The notes beneath the pieces were generated by a model. It did no database searches. It was given only the letters and a program-made list of their open reading frames with translations, and was not told where the DNA came from. The translations under genes and the position numbers were made by a program. A DNA stretch of 27,254 nucleotides from Silene noctiflora (lineage: Eukaryota; Streptophyta; Magnoliopsida; Caryophyllales; Caryophyllaceae): the NCBI GenBank assembly GCA_009801015.1, contig VHZZ01004982.1:47018-74271 (forward strand), read 5' to 3'. Below, piece after piece: positions 1 to 9,666 of the stretch; the first letter of the stretch is position 1, and each line of letters opens with the position of its first letter.

Positions 1-1449
1 TTTAAGTTTCTGAGTTTTACTATAGAGTTTATGAGTTCATTTACTTAAACATTAAACTAAAAAAATTACAATATAACTCAAAACATTACATAAAAGTTCA
101 GTTAAATTTGAGTTTTGACGGCAAAAAATTAAAATGTAACTTATAAACTTTAAAAAACTCAAAAAAATACACATAAACTCGAAAACAAATAAGGTCTGAG
201 GTACTACATCCGATGTATGTTCCTATTTATTAAGGTCATTGGTACCGTCAGTTACTTTATTTAATTACCCTCATTCTAATAACCTTCACTAAGTACCATA
301 ATTTGTTAATAAGGGCATCATGGTATTTGTTAATGGTTCTACAATATCTTATCGTAAATATGTTTCATAAGTGACTTTAAAATTCAGATTTGGGGTACAA
401 AGGTCAAACAAAAGAGAGAAGGAAGGTGAAATTAAGGCGGTATTTTATGATAAGGATGATAAAAATGAAATTGGTAAAGATTATCGAGGTATAGTTTAAA
501 ATCTAATTTCATAAAGTTCAAAATATATGATGAATTGTTGTTGAACCAATGACTAATTCTCGATTTATATCTAAGACTAATAAAACTGAAACCGAAATGA
601 GATGAAGAATAACTAAACAATGTTTCAACTCGACTAATTACTAGTAAATTCAACCCAACATTAGAGTGAGTATTAACCTAAACCAATATTACTAGTCTTA
701 AATTTCTCGCCTGAAAATTCACGATTTAAAATCTACTCATACCGAAATCAACCTTGATATGACTTGACTCGACTTAAGTAATTGATTGTCACCTCTAGTT
801 TTCATGGAGAGAAATCGAAATTTGTTTTGGACTTTCGGGCTTGAAACTCTCCTATAGGAGCAATGGGCTGGTCAGTCTATTCGCAATATTGGCCCATGAC
901 AAACTGCACAGTTAACGCTCACAAATTTACATTGGGCCAGGATCCATTACTTTCTGGACTTTTTTTAATAGGTTTGCTATGTAGACTTGAGCATTTTGCA
1001 AGAAAAGACATTTAGGTCAATGTTTTTTTGGAGTTAATTTTAGTTCAGCTTAGGGTAAAATTATTGGTAGTTTTGAGACAAAATTTTTGTAAGTGTTAAG
1101 ATAAGACTCACTCAAGACTACCAGTAATCTACTCAAGTCTTGACAAAGTCTTAAGTCGCTTGTAAAGTCTTGGCCCCACCTTTTTATAATGACAACCAAT
1201 AAATGACTATCATGTGTTAAAATATTATTGTGTTTTTTTTTTTAATCTAAAATCTCATATAAAAAAAAGTGTAGTGGAAAAGTAGAGCATGAGGTAAGTC
1301 TGAGGGATAATGTATAAAGTCTGAGGTGAGTCTGAACAATAAAGAAATAATAAAAGTTGGTGAAAAGCTGACGTGACAGAGTCTTGAGAATTTGAAGAGT
1401 GATGGATAATCTTACCCTCAATTCAACTTAGTTTAGTTTTTTTACTGCT

Positions 1450-1665
1450 TATAAGTTAAGTTAAGTTTAAGTCCATTCAATTCATCCTGTTTCAATCCAA
1501 AAGAATAGTGGACATGTCCTTATAAAGTAGCTCAAACAAAATAGAGGAGCCCAAATAGATTAAGTTAAGTTAAGTAATGTTTAGGTCAATTCAATTTAAC
1601 CCAGTTCGGCCATTTTTAGCATAAAGAACAAGGCCTTAGAAAGTAGCTCAAACAAAATAGAGGAG
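1450..1665. repeat. Two-copy tandem repeat of about 110 bp
   Basis: Two adjacent blocks each begin with a 'gttaagttaagt' stretch followed by 'cattcaatt'-like words. Both end in the same 26-bp sequence, AAAGTAGCTCAAACAAAATA plus GAGGAG, at 1524-1549 and 1640-1665. The middle of the unit has diverged, so the duplication is not very recent. No coding role is visible. Confidence 0.6.
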
Positions 1666-2190
1666 TCACCTCCCCATATGTCTTCTCTCTCCTTGTATGG
1701 GGCATTCATTGTTACAACATCTCCCCATAATTCGAGGTTCCGCTACTTTTTGGAGAGGTCCTCAACAAATTACAAGGTAAAATTGTTCTTTTGGGGAGGT
1801 TTCCAAAATAAAGTATGTAAATTAATTTTGTTAATGAGATGTAATTGTAAATGGGAAGGTAAATGAAAAATTAGTGAAAAAAAGGTAGACGAATAAAATA
1901 CGGGGTGCCTCATCTTTGCGTGTGCTATGGTACCTTTCACTTGTGGAGTTATGGTCATGTAAATCTGCATCAAAATTATTATTCTACAAATACCCAAATA
2001 TTCTTTCTCAAAAAGTAAAAGTATATGATTTGATAAAATTGAATCCTATTCTCCAATAGCAATATATATTTATTAAATGATAATAATGTGATATCTAGTG
2101 GGGGTGTTAATTCCATTATTTGTTATGTACATTTTTTTGACAATTGGATACATTTTGTACATTTTTTAATATGTATGTTTTACGTTATAA

Positions 2191-2446
2191 GAGTAATTTC
2201 AATGGTTGCATTTAAGTACCTGCTTGCAAATATTGTAAATTATCAAGCGGTATGCTCATCATTGGAGTACAGAAATTACGTCCTGCTTACAAGCGGATGT
2301 AGCTTTGTCAAGCTACGTACCTTGACCTTTAAAAATAATAAATAAGTAATTCAAAAATAATAAAATAATTTATTTTATAATATTTATTTGTTAATATTTT
2401 ATAATATCTATTGTAGCTGTCATATAGCTTGCTATCGGAGTTGCTC
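2191..2446. mobile_element. Tourist-like (PIF/Harbinger type) MITE
   Basis: Terminal inverted repeats are imperfect: GAGTAATTTCAATGG at the left, and the reverse complement of the right end reads GAGCAACTCCGATAG. A TAA triplet flanks both sides (2188-2190 and 2447-2449), the 3-bp target duplication expected of PIF/Harbinger elements. The interior is AT-rich and holds inner inverted words around 'tagctt'. At 256 bp it has no transposase and would depend on one supplied in trans. Confidence 0.6.
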
Positions 2447-3060
2447 TAAACTTATCATTTTTGTTTTGGTACATAAAAAATTAGGTTAAAGAGTAACGGC
2501 CAGGACTGGGGCCTCTTTTGAGGGTTTACAAATTGCTTACCAACATGCCTATGTTTAACGCAATAAGAATTGACCTCTATCTTCAAGGTTAGAAGATGGA
2601 CTTTTAACCGATAGGGCCAACTTTTGTTGGTTATAAACTTATCGCGTAACATACTGTAGAGTAACTTGATTGTTTCATATATGTTTTGGTAAAAATGTGA
2701 GTAATTTTGTGTTAAACCTGATAAAATAAAAAATTATATACGTATAAAAACGTATAATAACGAAGAAATTTGTAAGTTCAAATAGTTTTATTATTTTTCT
2801 CAAAATATGTGAAGGAGATCGAATTCAATTTATGTTATAAATTGACAAAAACAGATGAAGTACAAAGCATCAATGTCAGTATATAAGTCATCTTCATAAT
2901 GGAAAATTCAATTCGATTCAAGAAATAAATTATTTTTATAAAATCACATAAATTTGTACTCCAATTTTAAATATTTTTATTGCAGAACATTGTTCGTGTC
3001 ATCCACAATAAATGAATCTTATTCCTCATAAATAAAAATGAAAAATGGACCAACATCATA

Positions 3061-3083
3061 TATTCATATTCATATTCATATTC
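3061..3083. repeat. TATTCA microsatellite
   Basis: Three perfect TATTCA units and a nearly complete fourth lie in tandem about 440 bp before the start codon of APX copy 1. No function is implied. Confidence 0.8.
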
Positions 3084-3431
3084 CTACTCGAAAAATGAGA
3101 TTCTTTAATCTCTTATGTAGTGAGCACACATTTTTTTTTCCTCTCTCCAAGAATTCTTGGACATATCTTTTAAATTATAGATTCGTAATTATTGATAAAT
3201 TTTCGAATTTTAAAATGTCAATTTTCCTGTGGATAGAAAGTTATTTTTTTTTTCTCATATTCTCATTAGTTAACGTGTACAATATAATTTTCTTTAAGCA
3301 CACGTTGATTGGTTGATGCCATATTGGTTATGATAATATAAAAAATACGACGATATATTCGTTCACTAGTTAGTCACCACTATGGCACACTAAATATTCG
3401 TTCTCTGATCTCAATTAGTCGATAAATCTTG

Positions 3432-3439
3432 TATAAATA
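3432..3439 (+). promoter_or_regulatory. Probable TATA box of APX copy 1
   Basis: TATAAATA sits about 90 bp before the chosen start codon at 3525. Transcription would be expected to begin about 30 bp downstream, near 3465, giving a 5' leader of about 60 nt. The ATG at 3447 lies before that point and so should not be transcribed. Confidence 0.55.
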
Positions 3440-3524
3440 GACTACCATGATGCACATATTTTTCATCAACTTATAATTCGTCGATAATTTTACATAAAAT
3501 AGCATCTTGAATAATACTTGCATC

Positions 3525-5612
3525 ATGGCACAATTACAATTAAATTTGGATTTGGGTTTGAATTTGAAGAAAAAAGGGCAGGTTAAGGTTGATACAAAAT
3601 ATTTGCAACAAATTGAAGGAGCTCATCAAGAACTCCGTAACCTCCTCTCTCAAAATACCCAATTCGCTCCCATTTTGCTTCGCTTAGCGTAACGTTTCTA
3701 TACTCCTTCCTTTTTTAATATATGTTGCTTCGTATATGATGTTTTTGTTTTTTGACCTAACACTTTAGCTCTAAGCAAGATAAATAACACTATACATGTT
3801 ACGGAGTATTTAATTTGTTCTGGGTTACGTTAAAAATTGAATTGAATGAATTGAAATGTGACAACGATGTATATATGAAAAGAAGAGTAATTAATGATCA
3901 TCGCGTAACTATAAATATTTATAAAATTATACGAAGTACAATACATAACAAAGTTGGAGGGTCGCAGATTCCATGATGCAGGTACGTATGATGCAAGAAC
4001 AAAAACAGGAGGTGCAAATGGTTCAATTAGAAATGAGCTAGACAACCCTCCAAACAGTGGAGTCATCCATGCTATCGATTTTTGTGGTACGTTAATTTTA
4101 TTTCGTAACTATAGTTGATCTTCTGTAAAACCGTTACATGACATAAACATTATAAGGCTATTGCTAGAACTAACGGTCTTATTTGTGAATTTGTGGCTTC
4201 TTTACTCGTCTCAGAACCAGTGAAGGCCAAATATCCCAAAGTCACTTATGCGGATCTTTATCAGGTGAATTTCTTGGTTTCGTTTTATTTTTACAATCTG
4301 GTTCTTTGATTTTGTTATGAGTATGATTGAATAAAACAAAACGACTCACTAATAATTAAACGTCTTTAGAGTGCTTTTAAAAAAATTATGAAGGATTACT
4401 ACATACATAGTAACATAGATCGAGTGTTGTTAAACTAACTGACCGTCGTCTGAAATTTTTGTTCAGCTAGCTGGAGTTGTTGCAGTTGAGGTTACAGGAG
4501 GTCCTAGCATCAACTTTGTTCCTGGTCGCCCAGTACGTGTTATATGCAACCAACACATCTGATCTTTAACGTCTGATAAACGGTGTATATATTATGTTGT
4601 CACCAATTATCGTCCTCCTTAATATGTTCATTTTGATGCATAGGATGCCCTGCAACAAGAAGATAATGGAGCTCTTCCAAACCCCAATGGAGGTATAATA
4701 CCTTAGGTCCTTCATAGACTATAGTTTTTTTTTTTTTTTTTTTGTTGACGGTTGGATAGATAAGATAAACCCCGCTCTTAATATAGTCTAGCCTTCTTCA
4801 TAATAAAATGCGCAAGAAAGTTATACTTAGATACTACGAAAGTTTGGTTATTAGTGGCAATTGATTTTTACTCTGCTCGCATTTGATTTACTCGTTCTGA
4901 TATCGTGGTTAACAATGGTGTTGTCGGGGTTTTAGGCACGCGACACTTGAAAGACATATTCTACCGTATGGGCTTCAATGACAAGGACATTGTAGCACTA
5001 TCAGGGGCGCACACACTTGTAAGCCATTAATGTTGATCTATAACTCACTGAATTAATATCTCAATTTACGATCTTAACATGGTATACAATTTTGGTAATT
5101 TTTAGGGTCGCGCTCATCAGGACAGATCGGGTTTTGATGGTCCTTTCACTCGTGAACCTCTCAAGTTCGACAACTCCTATTTCAGGTAATTATACACACA
5201 TAATCTACAGTCGAGGCTAATAACTATGTTAGTTCGACTCAGCTATACAACTCGTTTTTTTCCATGATGATAGGGAGTTATTGAATGGTGAGAACCCAGA
5301 CCTGGTGAAGTTTCCTACAGACAATGCTCTCCTGCAAGAAGCTGTATTCCGCGGCTATGTTGAACTCTATGCTAATGTAAGGGAACATTATTACACGTAT
5401 TTATAAGTTCAGTATATAAGGTCCGTTGTGAGAGCCGTCTTAAGTTAAGACAGTCTTAAACAAGAATTGGTGTAGTCTAAATGAGTTTAACTATTCTACT
5501 GTCAAAATGGCAGGATGAGAGGGCCTTCTTCAGAGACTATGCAGAGTCACACAAGAAAATGTCGGAGCTCGGGTTTCACCCACAGCCACACCCACCATGC
5601 TGTGCACACTGA
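3525..5612 (+). CDS. Diverged ascorbate peroxidase-like class I heme peroxidase, anchor-less (APX copy 1)
   Basis: Nine exons join in frame with GT-AG introns: 3525-3688, 3968-4086, 4215-4264, 4467-4532, 4644-4692, 4936-5018, 5106-5185, 5274-5376 and 5514-5612, giving 270 residues. The peroxidase core is intact: distal Arg53 and His57, proximal His175 and its partner Asp220, and ascorbate-site Arg184 (pea cytosolic APX Arg38, His42, His163, Asp208, Arg172). The two signature tryptophans, Trp41 and Trp179, are Phe56 and Phe191. The ascorbate-site Lys30 and Cys32 positions are Thr45 and Phe47. The N-terminus is extended by an alternating-leucine stretch (Leu4 to Leu14) followed by KKK. The tail ends in PPCCAH and lacks the membrane anchor of copies 2 and 3. 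Exon sizes 2-8 and all intron phases match copy 2, so this is an old tandem duplicate and not a retrocopy. It probably still binds heme and uses peroxide; its reductant is unknown. There is no internal stop or frameshift. Confidence 0.85.
5419..5475. repeat. Repeat fragment with inner palindrome in intron 8 of APX copy 1
   Basis: The segment holds 'gtgagagccgtcttaa' and a near-palindrome, GTCTTAAGTTAAGAC. It resembles the 'gtgagacggtctca' repeat upstream of the proteasome alpha gene at 15904-16045. It is probably a short MITE remnant. Confidence 0.35.
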
Positions 5613-5709
5613 TGTCGATGACCGCCATCTTCAACTATATGAAATTACTCGGATTATTCAATAATCCCAAATAATCCGTAACTCTTATGAATAATATGTT
5701 ATGATTTGT

Positions 5710-5715
5710 AATAAA
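5710..5715 (+). promoter_or_regulatory. Likely polyadenylation signal of APX copy 1
   Basis: AATAAA lies about 100 bp after the stop codon of copy 1, a normal distance for a plant 3' UTR. Confidence 0.5.
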
Positions 5716-5879
5716 GGGAAAACTATGCTGGAAAAAAAACCTTTCTTTCTTGTAATAATACAGGTGATATATTGCCTAAATAATTAAACTGCTTGCTTGC
5801 TTATTTGATTTGTCATGTTGATTCAAGAATTTCAATCTTAAACAAGCTCAACGGATCAAATCGCGTCACATCGTCCAAT

Positions 5880-6329
5880 TCTTTTGTATGAGGAGTTTTC
5901 GAGAGATGCAATCTACAGGAGGAAGTTGTCCATCAGTTTCCAAGATCCTAAGACCGTGTTCTTTTAGACCACGCGCACCATCCTTAGCGAGGGAATAGTA
6001 GCGTATTAAGAGTTGTGTTATTGTCATTACGAGTCATTTTGTATAACGAGCTAATGAAGCTTTATGTATCATAGAAATTAACTATGTTTATTGCATTAAG
6101 CCTTCAATTTCGTGAACTCGAAAAAGATATTCATACCTTGCCAGAGGGGTTCCTTGGGAATAACCTCATTCCAAATTCCATGTGTCTTCTGTTACCTCCT
6201 CCTGAAGCAAAAACAATCCCTTACTTTGGTATCTCTTATACTTGTACGCTGTCCATTGAAATTATATTTTAACCGATTTTTTTATACAAAACTCGTAAGC
6301 TCAGCTAAACAAAGGCGCAAGTAGCCAAG
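5880..6329 (+). promoter_or_regulatory. Upstream region of APX copy 2
   Basis: This stretch has no gene. It is alignable with the upstream region of copy 3 (about 9270-9666), so the promoter was duplicated with the gene. A TATA-like word (TATACAAA, near 6282) precedes the start codon by about 45 bp. A 62-codon frame starting at 6084 is not kept in the copy 3 counterpart, so it is probably not a real upstream frame. Confidence 0.5.
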
Positions 6330-8537
6330 ATGACAACTCGAAAAGGGCAGGTGAACGACGCAGAATACTTGAAAGAAATCAATTGGGCACGTCGAGACCT
6401 ACGTGCATTAATATTTACCAAGCAATGTGCTCCTATCATGCTCCGCCTAGCGTAATGTTCTTATTTGATTCATCGTCAAACTCAGTGTTGCGTCATTACT
6501 GTTTATCTAGTGCATGGAATAAACGGCCTAGTTTTGTTTGCAATGTTGTTTAATCCTGTATCTTATGGCTCTGCTTTTGTAGATGGCATGATGCAGGTAC
6601 ATATGATGTGAAAACAAAGACTGGCGGTCCAAATGGTTCAATTAGGTACGAGTTGAGCCATGGTGCCAATAGAGGCCTCAAAGTTGCCATTGATTTCTGT
6701 GGTGAGCTTACTTAGTTACTAAGACAAAAACTCGTATGCATACAACGACAGCGACCCATTTCTTGCTATATTACGCATTTCATGATTGGGTTAATGACTT
6801 GTATTCAGACAATGGTCTCGTGGAAAACTAGTTGTCGCGCTGATATGATTTTCAGTTACACATTCCATTACCAATAGAGCTCAAAGCCGCGCCCTCTTTC
6901 ACCAGATTTTCTAATAGGATGTATATATGAAGCAAAATGACTCGCTAAACCGCCATGTAAACTTCAAGAAAATTAGTAACCATTTTCCCTGACTTCTGTT
7001 TCATTTACTGATCTCAGAAGAAATAAAGGCGAAACACCCCAGGATCACTTATGCAGACCTTTATCAGGTGAAATTCTGAACAGCAATGCATCAATGAGTG
7101 TATCACAATAAATGATAAAAAGTTTCGGAATTCAATCTACTTTTTCATTTCAATCCTCACTATTAGCATATGTACCTCAGCTTGCTGGAGTCGTTGCTGT
7201 GGAAGTCTCAGGTGGTCCAACCATCGACTTTNTTCCAGGTCGAATGGTACGTGTATTTTGCTGCAGATCATATAATTGATGCAGATTTTAACTATTTCAT
7301 CTGATATTTTAATTTAAAATTTGCAACCATGCATATGTCGTTATCAGGATTGCCCGAGTTCTGCAGATGAAGGACGTCTTCCTGATGCTAATGGAGGTAA
7401 CATATCTTATCTAACAAACAGCTTCTCTTTCTCTTCGCAATCCTGACTCAATCCTCAGTATATAAAGCAAGTTTGGGTAAATACGACTATCCTTACTCCG
7501 TTGGGAGCTATTGAGGCACTGCAGTAAGGTGGTGGCTGTCTTGTTGCTGGTTGTGCAAAAATGTGATACACTGATACATAAACTTTGAATTGATAAGAGT
7601 ACGACTAACGGGTTTTTAAATAGGTTCCGAACATCTGAGGGAGATTTTTTATCGCACGGGTCTTTCTGACAAGGACATTGTTGCACTTTCTGGAGCACAT
7701 ACACTGGTAGACATCTTTCTGATATAAACTCCATACTTCCATGGTAATAATCATGTATAAGTATCGGTCTAAGTTAAGTTGTGCTCTGATTACTTGCTGT
7801 TTCTACTTTGCATATGTAGGGTAGAGCACATTTAGAGAGATCGGGTTTCCAAGGAGCTTGGACACCGGAGCCTCTCAAATTTGACAACTCCTACTTTGTG
7901 TAAGTTTAAACTTTCCGTAGTTGATTTGTACAGTCGCCAGTCGCCCAAGAGGGTAAACAATCTCGAGAAGCATATCTGCTTGCAAATTGCAATGTACAAA
8001 AGCGTTATTGCTTGTTTCCGGTTTACATGCCAGTGAAATGCTGAAAGGAGAAAAAGCAGGAATGCTGAAACTACCTACAGACAGAGTTCTTGTACAAGCT
8101 CCGGTGTTCCGTCCTTATGTTGAACTCTATGCTAAGGTATTCTGATTGTCAGAAATTCTCCCGTGTACTATGTTGCTCGGACTCTTTACTTCTCAGGCAC
8201 TGTTGTTGTACCTTGGACATTCATGTATATGAGTACGGACACTAGACAGTTGTCGCAATGGAAACTCATACCCGAGTTTGAGCAACATAGCATTATTACT
8301 TATTAGCATATGTAATAACCATAACATCTACCAAATTTAAGTCGCTGTTCGATGTGATAGGACCAAGATGCTTTCTTCAGAGATTATGCAGATTCTCACA
8401 AGAAGCTGTCAGAGTTGGGATTTTCACCACCTAACTCTCGCCCGAAGATGGTTACTAAAGTTGTGGTTGGCATCGCTGTTGCTGTTACCGTTGCTGTCTT
8501 CAGCTACTTCTATGAAGTCTATAAGCAAGCTAAGTAA
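6330..8537 (+). CDS. APX3-like: Peroxisomal membrane-bound ascorbate peroxidase (APX copy 2)
   Basis: The enzyme reduces hydrogen peroxide to water with ascorbate, and in this subfamily it is tail-anchored in the peroxisome membrane facing the cytosol. Nine exons: 6330-6451, 6583-6701, 7018-7067, 7181-7246, 7348-7396, 7624-7706, 7820-7899, 8034-8136 and 8361-8537, giving 282 residues (Arabidopsis APX3 has 287). Catalytic Arg39, Trp42, His43, proximal His161, Trp177 and Asp206 are present, as are ascorbate contacts Lys31, Cys33 and Arg170. The tail holds a hydrophobic segment rich in Val, Ala and Ile (about residues 256-274), then YEVYKQAK, the usual membrane signal followed by basic residues. 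One ambiguous base at 7232 leaves one residue undefined; copy 1 has Val there. The start is the first ATG giving the family N-terminus and is identical in context to copy 3. All introns are GT-AG. Confidence 0.93.
8168..8290. mobile_element. Short MITE in intron 8 of APX copy 2
   Basis: Terminal inverted repeats: CTATGTTGCTCGGACTC at 8168-8184, and the right end at 8274-8290 reads CTATGTTGCTCAAACTC in reverse complement (2 mismatches in 17). At 123 bp it has no coding capacity. I recall similar CTATGTTGCTCGGACTC-ended MITEs from other eudicots, notably Solanaceae. The same insertion sits in copy 3, so it predates the duplication or was copied by conversion. Confidence 0.65.
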
Positions 8538-8618
8538 GACGGTGCAGTCTGGAACAACAAACAAACGCCTGAACATATAGTACTGCCAAATTGTACGAAT
8601 AATGAACCCGATCCAACG

Positions 8619-8744
8619 GCTTGATCTTTGTTCCATTATCTTGTTAATTTTTACCATAACAGTCCGCTAAGACACCGAAATTAGAATAATAAAGACGAAT
8701 AAAGTCGGCTTGATCTTTGTTCCATTATCATGTAATTTTTTCCA
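8619..8744. repeat. Direct repeat of about 38 bp in the 3' UTR of APX copy 2
   Basis: CGGCTTGATCTTTGTTCCAT and its continuation occur at about 8619-8656 and again at about 8706-8744. Copy 3 has this segment only once (near 11608), so the doubling is private to copy 2. An AATAAA at 8688-8693 lies between the repeats and is the likely polyadenylation signal. Confidence 0.6.
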
Positions 8745-8745
8745 C

Positions 8746-9040
8746 ATTCATGCCAAAGAACTCGGCTCAAATGACGAAATCCCTTCACATCGAAGAAATT
8801 ACAGATAATTCTCTAGCTGATAATGAACCATAGACAAGATCACTATTGCATAATTCAAATTGTTTACTGATAGCGCGCATAAAATCCAAAGACTGGCTTA
8901 TGCGTAAACTGAAATCCGGCGCTAAAGAAACATCATAAACCAGCAAAGGATTAAAGCTGAAGACAAGGAAAGTAACTTGCTCACCAAAAGTAAGCGGAGA
9001 GAACAAACTGGCGAATCTATATATGAATCTCTAGCAGGAC
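8746..9040 (-). pseudogene. Duplicated 3' end of the proteasome alpha (PAD1) gene
   Basis: This stretch aligns with 11908-12197, which is the 3' flank or UTR and the last few codons of the functional minus-strand proteasome alpha gene. Shared words include 'attcatgccaaagaac', 'taattcaaattgt' and 'ccaaaagtaagc'. Only about six terminal codons of coding sequence are included and no intact frame remains. It was carried along with the APX duplication and marks its right breakpoint. Confidence 0.75.
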
Positions 9041-9141
9041 AACCTTCATGACCCGGTAGTTCTTGACCATTGTCCCCAAGTTCCTCAACATGGAATGAAC
9101 TTGCTGACCATGATAAGAACTATCGGGTCATGAAGGTTGTC
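9038..9141. repeat. Hairpin-forming inverted repeat at the duplication junction
   Basis: Left arm 9038-9064 and right arm 9115-9141 are 27 bp each with a single mismatch, separated by a 50-bp loop. The arm begins GACAACCTTCATGACCC. A second, weaker inverted pair (about 9066-9089 with about 9161-9184, core 'aacttgggg') follows in non-nested order. The unit starts exactly where homology between the two duplication blocks ends. The stretch 9142-9270 otherwise shows nothing recognisable. Confidence 0.7.
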
Positions 9142-9666
9142 CGAGTAAGCCAAGGTTGGTTGAGTAACTTGGGGTGGACCATCATGGAGAACTAGTTGGA
9201 GTTTGACAACCGAAGAACTAAATAATGGAGGAATGAAATAAATCCAAATAACTATATCACTTCCCTAAGTTCATTTGTATAAGGACTAAGGAGTCTACGA
9301 GAGATGCAATCGAACTGAGGAATTTGTCCATTGGCTTCCAAAATCCTAACTCCGTGACTCTGTGTGTTTTTAAACCATTCGCGAGTGAACAAGTAGCATA
9401 GTAAGAGTTGTTTTGTTGTCATTACGCGGTCATTTTGTATAACTAGTTAAGCTTTATGTAACATAGAAATTACGTCAACTCGAAAAGAACACTCAAAGAA
9501 TTATTCGTGGCTTGCTAGAGGGGTTCTCCAAATTCCATTTGTCTTGTGTCGCCTCCTTCCGAAGCAAAAACAATCCCTGACAGCTCTTATATTTCAGTCT
9601 GTAAATTGAAATTATATCTTTAATTGAAAGCAAAAGTCGGAACAAAGGCAGGCGCAAGTAGCCAAG

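Larger units (their letters stand above)
1..3424. other. AT-rich intergenic region without a recognisable gene
   Basis: No open frame here resembles a known protein. The short frames are in AT-rich DNA, lack splice-linked partners and have low-complexity translations. Supported contents are a two-copy direct repeat (about 1450-1665), a Tourist-like MITE (2191-2446) and a short TATTCA microsatellite (3061-3083), listed separately. The final few hundred bases are the upstream region of APX copy 1. Confidence 0.7.
5880..9040 (+). repeat. Tandem duplication unit 1 (APX copy 2 with its promoter and a PAD1 3' fragment)
   Basis: This block aligns by eye with 9270-12197. Shared landmarks are upstream words such as 'cgagagatgcaat' and 'gcgcaagtagccaagatgacaac', all APX exons that can be compared, the 3' UTR, and then sequence that in the second block is the 3' end of the proteasome gene. 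Homology stops abruptly after 'gcaggac' (9034-9040, matching 12191-12197). The left limit is approximate. Confidence 0.75.

Noticed and set aside
1-3424. Possible retroelement or long terminal repeat in the AT-rich left flank
   Set aside because: No paired long repeats, primer site, polypurine tract or protein remnant could be seen.
3507-3524. Start of APX copy 1 six codons upstream
   Set aside because: That frame begins with TTG. The first ATG in frame is at 3525.
6084-6324. Two overlapping upstream frames before APX copy 2
   Set aside because: They are not conserved in the duplicated upstream region of copy 3 and match no family. They are probably promoter or leader sequence.
8424-8657. 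Minus-strand frame over exon 9 of APX copy 2
   Set aside because: It is a shadow of the real plus-strand exon, which encodes the membrane anchor in the expected frame.
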